Shown: piece after piece, positions 33,882 through 44,052 of the stretch | How the letters are laid out: the number at the start of each line of letters is the position of its first letter | How positions within the stretch are numbered: the first letter of the stretch is position 1 | NCBI GenBank assembly: GCA_942486035.1 | Contig: CALNXK010000016.1 | Location: 1,874,001-1,938,000 of the forward strand | Origin: Porites lobata | Lineage: Eukaryota; Cnidaria; Anthozoa; Scleractinia; Poritidae | Reading direction: 5' to 3' | Length of the DNA: 64,000 bases | Translations under genes and position numbers: made by a program | Notes under the pieces: generated by a model | Seen by the model: only the letters and a program-made list of their open reading frames with translations | Database searches by the model: none | Told to the model about the DNA's origin: nothing

Positions 33882-36800
33882 TTCTATTTCTTATATTATA
33901 ATTTCAGAACTTGTTTGATACTTTGATTAAAAATCTGGGTTCTGTTCATCAAAAATAAAATTTTTGAGGAGGTAAAATGCAATATTCTACAACAACCGAT
34001 TCAACCCACAAGCTACAGAGCAATGCTCCATTTTAGGTTACTTTAACCATACATGTAAATTACATGTTATGGTATTCAGTCATTTTATTAATCATTTTGA
34101 TTACCTTTCGGATGGGGTGGGGGCTCTACACGGCTCTCCTTTCAATAACTTTCAACCCCCCTCAGACAACAACAAAAATTAAATGACCCCCTCCCAGCAT
34201 TAAAGAATATTGTTTTGGAAGCAACATATTCCACTGATTTAGTAGCAATGGCCCCACTCTTCCTCTAGATCTGGTACAAGAAACAGCACTGGGCATGGTA
34301 ATGTCTGTAAGCTCATTCTGCTTGATATATGAAAAGGCTTTTTGATGGTATTTCAGTGAAGTTCCTGATAAAATAGCGGTGATAACATTTGGGTCTATGT
34401 GACATGAGAAAACTTTCATGACACCCCAATGACCATCTCCAAAGTCTAATGCCCCCTGCCCCTTCCTTCCCCCCCCCCCAACAAGGAAGCACCTCAATGT
34501 TTTCTGTCCCCAAACCCCTGCCCCCAAAGGATAAAGAAAAAATTCAGAAAACTGATACATCCAAAAAGTGGTCTGCTGGATTCCTTTTGCTTATACCTAA
34601 CTTCTGTAATGAGGCAACATAAAAAACTATGCAGAAAAATTGGAGCCAAATCTGTTTATAAAGGTACACTGCCAGTTGTGATTTTCAGTAAAAAAGATGA
34701 TAATAATTGGAATACCTGTAATAAGTTGTTATAACATTTACAACAATAACTAGCTGATCAGAAGGAACAGAACATTAGTTAAGTTGAAACCTACAATATG
34801 AGAGTGCTGACGCATTTCCTTGCTGTATTGGTGAGCAAGGTGAGAAGGAATCATGTGAGAAAACTGACTGAAGAACTTGCAATGCTTGGTTAGGATACGA
34901 AGCACAAGCACAATAAAGTCTTTTTGAGTTTTGCATGATCTTCTGGTGTGGGCAGGAAACTTGAATTGGGTAATTCCATAATGTGTCTGATAGGTGCATC
35001 ATCATTCAAATCCAAGTTAGCAACCCTGTTGTCATAAGCCAACAAATTAAACCAGTGTACTGACTCAGTGTCCTTATCCTTTGAGTAGATGGAAGGTCTT
35101 CTGAGCCAGTCCAAATTGTCCCCATTCAAGCCATAGTCACACACGCCATTAGTGTACTGCAGAGGTGTAGCTTCACCAGAATCATCACTGTTGTCTGAAT
35201 CTGAATTTACCGAACTGACAAGGGAGTCATTTGACACCACTGACCTTGAATCAAAACCATCTGGGACATGTTCACATTCTGGTAAAAAGTAAAGTAAAAC
35301 AACTGTAAATGCTTGAATTAGCAAAATTCTCTCAGAGTTGAGAGGAGGCACTAATTAAACAGCAGGTGCTTATTTGGTAAGGGTGCCTACTTTGGTTTTA
35401 TGTTTCGGCCTAGCAAAATAACAAACTGTCAAGTCATTCCCAGTAAATAGATCCACTGTAGCAGAATGTACATGTATCTATAAGAAGAAACACAAATCTG
35501 TGTGACCGCTCTCAAATTTCTATTCCCTTTTAAGACCTATAGTTCTGGTGTTGAAAATATTCTATTCTACTTCTATCACAGATATTCAGATTCGGTAATT
35601 TTTTTCTTTCTTGAGGGTAGGTTGGGGGAGTGCTTATTTCAATGGGGTCTCTAATTTTCATAATATTAGACTCAAGGGGTGCTTATTTCAATTGCTAATT
35701 TGAGTATTTTGCAGATGGTTTTGGTGACCAACATGTATTCTGAAAAAATTTATACCTATGCTTTTAATCTACAGTATTAATATCCTTATCGCTGTCATTT
35801 TTTTCTATTAAATGGCAGATTATTTCAGTTGTCAATGATTTGTAAGTGTTATAGTTATTGCATTAAGAACACCTACAGGCTATTTCTACTACGTATAAAT
35901 GTCTCTTAAAAATTGCAAAATCATTGTCATACCAACATTTGGATCTTCAGATGGTGTATCCACTGCAGTACTTTCTTCTCCTCTCTCTTCAACAACAGTA
36001 AGCTGCAAAATAATGTTGGACCAACATAAGCATACATTTTAATAAATTCAAGACAACAAAGAATTATTTTTAAAAAATTAAAAAAGGAAATAAAAATGCA
36101 TTTCTGTAACTGATTTCTCTTAGGAAATTACTGTTACTATTACTGTTTCGAATTCAATGAACATTTCAGCCAACTACATGTACCTCTTCTGGGGGATCTT
36201 TGTTTTTGTTTTCAACATTGGCTCTCCACGCCTTCACTTTCTTGCTGTAGCTAAGAGACACTTCTGCAATCTTTCTATTTGTTACAGCTTTGCAAACAGT
36301 CACTCCAAGCTTTTGTAGTCTCGAAAATCCCTGATGGTTATTATTAAAACAAGTCATCAAAGACATAAAACAAGAGGTGTAATTGTCATACACAGTATAC
36401 TATTATTACTGGCAAGAGGTATCAGTCACCGAGCAAGGGCAGAGGCCATGCTCCCTCTTTATTTTTGACCAAAACTAAGGTACCATGAACTTCATTTTGG
36501 TCAAAGAGTAGGACCAGCCACGTTAGCTCCATGTCTGGAACTACTGAAACAATAACTCACCTTTTTTCGTGTTCGCCCAAGAAACAGTGAAAGGCCAACA
36601 AGATGTTGCACAGCAGATAACCTTGAATTGCGTCCCTTGAGCAGTACTGCTCCAGCACAACCAATTATGGGCTTCAACAACCGTTTCTTCCTCTGGTTCC
36701 TAGAAATTGTGGGGGGCATTGCTATAGACTTAAGGACTTTGTAAAAGGTAGGGGCTTCCTTCATCCATTCTTTGAGAACTGCATTCCACTGAAAGTGTTT

Positions 36801-38069
36801 GAGGTCTCTAACAGCAGTCTTCTTTAGCAAGGATTTCTTCTCCAGTTTACGACACTCCTTGTTGATTTGGAGGCAGACACGATGAATCAAAGAATTTCTC
36901 AAACTTTTGGATTTAAAAGCAGCTGCGCTGATTGCTGAAGCAGGTCGTTTTAAGCAAAGGGCTATCCCCAGAGCGCTTTGATCTTTGGGTAATTCCCTTG
37001 ACACAGTTTTGGATTTGAAGTGCACAATCACCTTGATCAGAACATAAGAATTATTGTATATTAAAGAACAAAATTACAACTGAATCAACATCATTACAAA
37101 GAAAACAACATCATTACAAAGAAAACAACATCATTATTCATTGCATTCATAAATAAAGGCATACTGCTTAGATTGATACTTGCTTCCAATGATAATGAAA
37201 TTTGGCAGTTTTTCAATATTATTATGCTTATGCCCTGTGGTTACAAGGAGACTAATCTGGACAGATGACTGAGTGCTTACATGTTTAGTTGCCACATGTG
37301 CAGACCTGTCTAGAATTTCCGCAAGTGGTTTATTACACTGCAGCCTTCATTTTACTTGGGGACCAAGACTAGTATCTTTGAATTCATTCCCCAAATTAAT
37401 ATGACATGACGTGAGTAAGATCAATACACGTAACTTAGCTGATCTTGTAGACAAGCTGTCCTGATAATTACTGGAAAAATAATATTATATTGGCTGCTTA
37501 CCTTAACAAATGTACCTTTTTTTGCACTTGGCTGGCAATGACAGCTTGATTTTGGAGTCTGCGTAGCAACATTATGTACTTCTCTGACTTGACGTATGAT
37601 TGATGGCTGTTCACTGACACATGCATGAGCCAATGCTGCAGATGGTGTGAGTAACTTTGGTAGAATATATGCACATTCTTTTGCTGGATGTGTATTTGCT
37701 GTTACCGACATTTGTTCAGGGCAGTTGGCTTCAAAAACAAGTCTGTGACCTTTCCTCTTACGTTCTATTCGGGTCACTGTTTGCTCGTCACCACAACTTG
37801 ATGACAAAGGAGACTGGGCATGTTTTCTTTTTAACGATGACAAGTATTGAATTGACTGTTGTTCTGCTTTTATTGACTGTTGCCATGCCTTTTCAATTTG
37901 GTATTTGCAGCTTGCACAAACTGCACGAGGCAGAGCATCATTTTCACTTAAATTTTCATTGAACACAGCCTGGTAAATCTTTCCAAATTCGCCAGTAATA
38001 TTCCTCTTTCTTTTTTTCCAAAAACTCACAACCACACTTAAGACAGAAATTTCCAGAGGTGTTCATCAT
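32048..38069 (-). CDS. ZAD-like / C2H2 / DUF6589-type protein, seven exons
   Basis: Exons in transcript order: 37502-38069, 36561-37031, 36184-36330, 35933-36002, 34795-35278, 33400-33663, 32048-33181. Each junction has GT/AG and joins in frame, about 1045 residues. Order: a ZAD-like finger (FCLKC, then AVCASCKYQIEKAW); a Lys-rich segment with FQWNAVLKEW and AGAVLLKGRNSRLSAVQHLV; an acidic linker; the DUF6589-like region (HWFNLLAYDNRV, LPNSSFLPTPEDH, YERLHGLVLKHEDFHCEMNF, LYQLKTRLNRKDV, WNRTVNLKGGVGRNIAIDQA with MEH); and between its parts a C2H2 finger (CRYPDC, HEVTVH). The family assignment is from recognition of these blocks. Two frame changes, at a T-run 38011-38017 and near 34920, break the protein. 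The start is ATG 38069, 22 bp inside the TIR edge, preceded by a six-codon upstream ORF (38073-38093). A transposase role is inferred from position only. Confidence 0.8.
33800..33880. repeat. (ATT)n/(GTT)n microsatellite
   Basis: ATT repeats broken by a GTT run, in an intron of the DUF6589 gene. Confidence 0.7.
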
Positions 38070-38090
38070 CGGTTAAAAGCTAACTACTAA

Positions 38091-38789
38091 CATGATTCTC
38101 CAGAAGTCACACGTGCGTAGCGTAACCTACTTAACGCGGGTAATTTAGAAAGCCTTCCTACTTTACCTGTGGGAATGCATGCGCGCGTGCATAGTTCTCT
38201 GGCTCGTTCACCAAAGAAATGCACGCAATCAGGAAACTTTCAGTTACAGAACATCCCCGTCCATTTGAAAATACTGTCTTCCCGAAAACTAACACATGGA
38301 AACGCATGTGAGGGTATTTTAAAGCTTGAGCTTTCAAGACGTATTCAATTCAAGCTTTCATCGATCACGCCTTCTATTTACGTTATTTACGATACCTTGT
38401 GATCGGTCAGAAGCAGAATTTTCTTGGTGCAAATGGGAATAGTCATCCCAAACGTTTTTCCGAGTCATCGATAGTTCCTTCGTTTCTGTTTGGGGAAGCA
38501 GAAAAGTGAAAGTTTCCCTCGCGAAACCTTGGTGAACGAACCAGACAAGTATGGCGAGATAATAGCCGTCGTGTACGAACACATGAAAAGAACTCAGGAG
38601 ATGCTGTTCGCTGATTGGGCACAATAATACAAAGGTTTTTTTGTGCCCAATCAGGAGCCGGCATCCGTTTGAATTTTTGGAAATGGTTCGGTAAGAGTCG
38701 GTACCCAGGGGCTCTTTCGCCCGTACTTGAAAACTTTCGTCGCGCCTATTCTCTCGACCCGACTGACTGCCCCTGGGTCTCCGAGGATG
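38091..38789 (-). repeat. Right terminal inverted repeat (699 bp)
   Basis: Reverse complement of 28076-28774 with three substitutions: two near 38190 and one near 38105. It probably carries the promoter of the DUF6589 gene, whose ATG lies 22 bp past its inner edge. The ATG that starts RecQ in the left copy here opens a six-codon upstream ORF. Confidence 0.9.
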
Positions 38790-38798
38790 AAAACAACC
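38790..38798. repeat. 9-bp target duplication, right
   Basis: AAAACAACC follows the last G of the right TIR and equals 28067-28075. Confidence 0.85.
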
Positions 38799-38996
38799 AA
38801 CAGCTTTAAAATATCTGCTTATTAAGCATCAAAATAGTCAGAAGCAAAATCATAATGGATCGAAATGCACCAATGACAATCCCTGAACGTGACCTCTTGA
38901 ACTTTATTGGTTTCCTATGAGGTTCGCCAGTGTAAAATATACTACTGTACTAGATTAAAACTTAGGTTTTTGCGCGTTTATATTGGAAGTCTTACA

Positions 38997-39402
38997 ATGT
39001 CTTCGCAAGAGCCGCCGAAAAAGAAATCCAAACAAGTCGAAAATAAGCAGGGAACACTTTTACTGTGGGTAAAACCATGCACTAGTGATGCAGAGCCTGG
39101 TGTAGTCGAAGGAACAATCCAAATCAAAGAACAACCCGGAAATGAAAATGATTTGGAGCCACCGACAACAATAGCTGGCAAACAGGAAACGACAAAGAGG
39201 CAACTCAGCCCCCCAGGTCAAGTTTTTGTTAACGTATCAGATAGTCCATTTGCGCTCAACAACGGGAGACTCTAGACTGAACCACCTCACGATGTTATAT
39301 GTTCACAAGGACAGAACAGATGCTCTGACCCTTGTAGACGTAGCTAATGACTTCGTTGGGAAGAAAGAAAACCGAAAGCAATTGTTGGGCAAATTTTATT
39401 AA
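38997..39402 (+). pseudogene. Deleted hAT-type transposase (start plus end)
   Basis: Two joined remnants. The first (38997-39275) starts MSSQEPPKKKSKQVENKQGT and runs 92 codons, a Lys-rich start as in hAT-derived zinc-finger proteins. The second (39271-39402), in another frame, reads SRLNHLTMLYVHKDRTDALT and ends VANDFVG...KFY at a stop; this is the typical C-terminus of hAT-derived proteins such as the KIAA1586/ZNF862 kind. The large central domain is absent. Confidence 0.6.
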
Positions 39403-39495
39403 TAATAATAATATAGATTCTTATGCAGCGCATTTCTGTTCTCAATGCACTTTACATTATGAAAGCCGATTAAAAATCATTACATTTCTAGCCTA
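39403..39495. repeat. LINE-tail-like (TAA)n fragment
   Basis: AATAATAATAATATAGATTC with CAATGCACTTTACATTATG resembles the inverted 3' tail of a non-LTR element, sitting within the hAT copy. Confidence 0.3.
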
Positions 39496-39857
39496 TGTGA
39501 CATTATACATCAAGTATTGTAAAAAAATTGTAAAACTTTAAAAATCCTAAAATGTTAAGCATGAAAATCAATTGTGATATTGTACATCAAGATTGGAAAA
39601 CTTTAAAAAACCCTAAAATGCTATGTTTATAAAAACTTATAAAACTTATTAAAAAAAAAAAAGCGAAAGATATCCCAAACAACTTCTTTATTTCGTCAGT
39701 CAACACAAACGGAAAACAAAATGTATTGTAGACAAATGTAGTGATCTGACATGTACCAAGAAGCATGCTTTAACCAAGGGACCGAAGCGGGGGGGGTTAA
39801 TGTGGGCCACTCGCTCAGCCCCCCCAGTCATTTTATGCTTGCTACGGGCCTGGATTT

Positions 39858-40788
39858 GTCAGGGTAACGTGAAATTTGTTACTCATCCGATTCCCTACTG
39901 GCAAGATGCCTCTTTGGGAATTAAGAAAGGCCTCTGCCCGCAAGGAACTCATCCGATAGGAAAGGACAGGGATATGTTATGAAACAACAAGACATTAACC
40001 TTGAGTTTTAAATTATTCCAGAATCGATAACACATGGTTCTGGAATCTGCCCTTAAAATCTGGAGAGCGTGACTACTTCAACGTACATTAGCATACTTTT
40101 TGTTTTTGGCAAACTAAATCGAAAAAAAAAAAAAGATAAATAAAACTAGCATTAATGACTAAAGAAAAATTCACGATAAAACAGTCTTAGCAAGTGTATT
40201 AAAATCTCGAGCCAGCTCAAGTCTTGAGAGGCTGCAATAGTAAATGGCTGTGCTAATCTTATTTCTCTTAAAATAAACAACATTCGGTAAGTCGATTTGC
40301 TTGAGACTCTCAAGGTGGACTCTTAAATTACAGCACTTTTTGGATCTGTTGGCAGCCAGTTTGGCCGCACAACCACGATATGAGCAAGTTTATCGTCAAC
40401 GTAGTCGCAAGTTCACACTAGTTAACCTCTCCACGGATATTGACGATATCAGTGTTATCTTGCTTTGATATAAAATGATACTATGAATTAAATCAGCGTT
40501 TAATTCCTCTCTTCTGATAAGTGTGGAAAACAATCCAGTTATAGATCCCAGTTCAAGTGTGTCTACCAATCCGCAATCTTAGAACCTGTGCCGCATATTT
40601 GCTTTTTTGTTTGGTCATTGCTTTAGAATACAGCGTCAGGAGATAACTTCACTATTATCACTACGTAGACATAATTTGCCTGTTATCTATAGGGTCAAAC
40701 CCTAGGGAATCCAATACTCTAGTCTAAGCCCACTGTTTAGCGATACTGAGGTCAAACAAGCCCCTGAAGTAACTGTTGCATTTGTTAT
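39858..40788. other. Intergenic stretch
   Basis: AT-rich sequence without a supported gene or clear repeat. It lies downstream of the acidic gene that ends at 40789. Confidence 0.4.
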
Positions 40789-41565
40789 TTAAAATGTACT
40801 AAAGTCTGGTTCCGCAAAAACCATAGGAGGCCGTTCCACTGACTCGACTTTCTCATCAACCAATAAATCCTCGGAGGTAGATTTTTGCTTCGGTTGAAGT
40901 GTGGGAACCTCAAGGAGGTCTGTAATAGGTTTTCCGGCCTTTTTTGGCTGTGGTTTCGGAATTTGCAATCCTTTTCGCCAAAGGGGATGCCTTACAACAT
41001 CTACCACTACAATCTCTTCTTCAAATTCATCGTCTTCATCCTCTTCGTAGTCTTCTTCAACTGGAAACACTGGAATAAACTGTTCGTCTCGTTTGGCGAC
41101 TTCGGGACGGATCATGCTTTCTCTTGCTGTGTCTTCGTGGCCATTCCTTCGCTCAGCACTATTGCTCGGATACGTCAAGAAAATGTCGATGTTTAAAGAG
41201 TTAACGCCTCGTCGCTTTAGTTCCGGAGAGTTCTGTTCCTCCATCCATTCTGGCACGTTTACCTTAGATTTATCTTTCACAACAGCCACAAGCGGTTGCT
41301 CGTCACTACGATCGGAAGTCTTCGTGTGGGATTCGAGATACCTCCTGGTCTCCTCTCCTCCGATTGACTTCGTTGTGAAGGAACGCTCATATACTGAACT
41401 GTACTGAGTATTCATGCTTTTGAAGCTGAACGATTCGGAAGACAACGTTGAATAAACCTCCTTTGAAAACCTCTTGACGTCACGTCTTTCAAAGGACTGT
41501 TTCACAGCTGACTGACTCTGAAAACGGGTCGTAGGTGAGGTCGAGGTTATCTCGGTCTTCTTCAT
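40789..41565 (-). CDS. Acidic tandem-family protein, paralogue 4
   Basis: 258 residues from ATG 41565 (MKKTEITSTSPTTRFQSQSA). It is closer to the 59.5-kb member than to paralogues 1-3: it shares YSSVYERSFTTKSIGG, EQPLVAVVKDKSKVNVPEWM and IRPEVAKRDEQFIPVF. The core follows: an Asp/Glu run, DEFEEEIVVVDV, PITDLLEVPTLQ, LLVDEKVESVERPP, and the C-terminus AEPDFSTF. The frame stays open upstream past a GTG at 41592, so a 5' exon is likely. No signal peptide, no transmembrane segment. Confidence 0.65.
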   Translation of the reverse strand: MKKTEITSTSPTTRFQSQSAVKQSFERRDVKRFSKEVYSTLSSESFSFKSMNTQYSSVYERSFTTKSIGGEETRRYLESHTKTSDRSDEQPLVAVVKDKSKVNVPEWMEEQNSPELKRRGVNSLNIDIFLTYPSNSAERRNGHEDTARESMIRPEVAKRDEQFIPVFPVEEDYEEDEDDEFEEEIVVVDVVRHPLWRKGLQIPKPQPKKAGKPITDLLEVPTLQPKQKSTSEDLLVDEKVESVERPPMVFAEPDFSTF

Positions 41566-41592
41566 CGCTAGTAGATATAGTATTTCGCTCAC

Positions 41593-44052
41593 GTAGCTAT
41601 ATCTCCCAAAACTCTGACTTAACTTTTGTTCGCCACTCCAAAATAATTCCTTTTCTGTTTTCCCGTCTAAGTTTCTTTACCTTCGTTTTGTTTCACCTCA
41701 CTGCCCTTTGCTCGGGGCCTTTGTTTGGTTCTTTACGACAAATTTTTCTTCGTTCTGGAAAGTTTTGCCGCAACACCACAAGAGGCTGACTTCGGCAGTT
41801 TTCCTTCCCCGTTTTGGGGCGAGGGCAAGCACGAAGCACTGTTGAAATTCCGAAGGATTCTGAAGTAAAATAGAACAACACAGAGGACTTGAATTCTAAT
41901 GATCCCTATAGATGTTCAAACTAAAAATAACTTACTTCTTTCGCATGCTCTTTTAAATTAAAGATGATAATTTCGATAACCTATATATCGGAACCTACTT
42001 TTGAGAAGTTGTTTTATACCTCCCTAGAAAGCAAAGATTCCGAGGTTTTCAAGCAATTTCGAGAACGTCAACTCACACCTTAAACAAATGACTTTTTAAT
42101 TTATACAGAAGCGAAAGAGAAGACTTAATCCTCTTAAGAATGACCAATAATCTAGTGGCACGGTTCACCCAGACGGTATGGATGTCAACAGCTTTCCCTC
42201 CTCATGTTGCTAAAGAGGTCAAGAAAAAATCCGTTGTTGAAGAAAAACATGCACCTTTAACTTAACGAAGTAAAAGAAAAGAACAAACAAACATGGGAAA
42301 ATGTAAATGATGCGCATTTGCAGAGAAGCAGTCAAATGGAAAAAATGAAGTGAAACGGCATGAACTGAAACGATTCCAAAACAAGTAAATGAGGAATGAG
42401 TGACACTCCTAGGCCAAAGACCCATCTAGGACTTACAATTATACGCTAAGGTTATTAAATTTTTAAATCCCTTGATTTATATTCCGCAAATCAAACATCG
42501 TCCCGCCCAGCGCGTAGTCGTAACAAAAAAGAGCTCTTGCATATTTGCACGCTATCCGTCCGTTTTAAACGATGGGATATGCTTGTCCGTTGGGAGGGCG
42601 ATCGTCTCATCGAACGATCAAATGTTTGAAAGTGGAGTAGGTTTTCTGACATGTATGTTGCAGTTAAATTTTCATTTCTGTTAATTTTTGTTTTCCCTTT
42701 GTTTCAAATTCATTAGCATACATTATCATACCCAAAAGCAATGGAAAAATAAAAATCAACTGAAATAAAAAAAAATTAACTACAACATATACATTGGAGA
42801 ACTTCAAGGAGAATCGAAACAAAGTTGATAACCGATGATATGTTAAGAAATTTTTCACTACACAAAAATCGGTAGATTCAAGCCAATTCTATCCATAAAA
42901 ATTTGTTTTAAGCTGTTTATATCTGCTCATTCCTCATTTTGAAAATTTCTCAGCTTGTATCTCACGTTTGCCGTTTCAGTGCCGTAAACGCGATGCTTAA
43001 GGTGGCTCGATAAAGTTTTTCAGGGTCAATACCTCCCAAGTTTGAGCATAAACTACGTTGCCATAAACAGAGATTTGGAGAAATTGTCACCACAATTGTA
43101 GTAGATAAAGATGGGAATTTGCTATGATCAGGGTTGCAAGAACATCAGAGTTGTCATAGCAACGAAATGAAGCTATTACCTATTTTACCCCCAGCAGTAT
43201 ATCTCGGCACTGGGAACGGTTCTTCCAAAATCGTTCACAGGAGATTTTTCCTCCAACAGCGGCCTCGATGTTCGTGAAGTTTTTGCGTAAGTTCCCGACC
43301 TCAGTGGCTTTGATATTTCTCAGGAACAGCAATCATATCTTTGTCTCTCAGTGACTCGCTTCCATATTTATGTGAAAAAGTTCTTACGAAAGTATAAGAG
43401 TCAAAAGTGCTTACTCGTTGGCAATTAAAGTCGCAGTGACTCTCTCTTCCCAAAGCCTTCGCGTATCGACCTGAGAACGAGGCTGCGTTTTTCTACTTAT
43501 TTACTGCTAGTTCTTTTGCCAGTTTCAAGGGCGGCGATTTCTGCGAGTTGATAGATGGGTTTCGAACTTTCGGAACGTCAACATGACGGTGTTTTTTTTA
43601 GCTCAAAAACACTCACTGGTAGATAGGATGCTAACTCATTTTCTAGTAAAACTTTTTTTAAGACTTCTTATACTTTTTTTTCTGAAATGTACAGCAAACA
43701 TTTTTACATTGGTGAAAATAAAGACAAGAGACTTATTTAAGAGACTCAAGAAATATACTCAGTTTTCACTTGAAGTGTAGAGTGAAACCGAGAAGACTGT
43801 GTCACGAGCATTTGAAATAAAAGGGGAGAAAAATACCGAAGTAAACGGTGTCTTAAATCACGCAAATACTTTTATAAATCGAAAAAAAGCGAGTGCTACT
43901 TTTAAATGATACCCTAACCTGTTGACTCAGTTCATACACATGTCTTTCATAAGAAAGCGCATATTACTGGCTTCGGTGTTCGGGCCTGGACATTGTTTCA
44001 GTCTGAATCACTTTGCAAAAGCCTAATTAGTTTCTCCACTCGTGACTGGTCA
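41593..44052. other. Intergenic stretch between acidic paralogues
   Basis: Probably includes 5' exons and the promoter of the gene at 40789, which I cannot define. I see no repeat with clear ends and no other gene. Confidence 0.4.

Larger units (their letters stand above)
28076..38789. mobile_element. 10.7-kb TIR transposon: RecQ helicase + DUF6589 gene
   Basis: Bounded by 699-bp inverted repeats that differ at only three bases by my reading, and by a 9-bp target duplication, so it is a recent, complete insertion. It holds two converging genes: a RecQ-like helicase (plus) and a ZAD/C2H2/DUF6589-like protein (minus). Together they fill nearly all of the interior. I cannot place it in a named superfamily: 9-bp duplications argue against hAT (8 or 5), Kolobok (TTAA), Academ (3-4) and CACTA (3). 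MULE and Merlin can give about 9 bp, but no such transposase is visible. The DUF6589 protein is the only candidate recombinase. Confidence 0.85.
27606..39852. mobile_element. hAT-like element split by a nested transposon
   Basis: The left end CAGGCCCGTAGCA and the right end TGCTACGGGCCTG region (39840-39852) form inverted termini, and GATTT flanks both sides (27601-27605, 39853-39857), a 5-bp target duplication as in the hAT5 group. After removing the inserted 10.7-kb element, only about 1.5 kb remains. It encodes a start segment and an end segment of a hAT-type protein, so the middle was deleted. The short termini, GC-rich subterminal stretches and TSD agree with hAT; the superfamily call rests on the C-terminal segment. 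Confidence 0.65.

Noticed and set aside
34162..34560. 132-codon minus-strand ORF in the DUF6589 gene region
   Set aside because: It lies in an intron between well-supported exons; Gly-rich run comes from a C homopolymer stretch.
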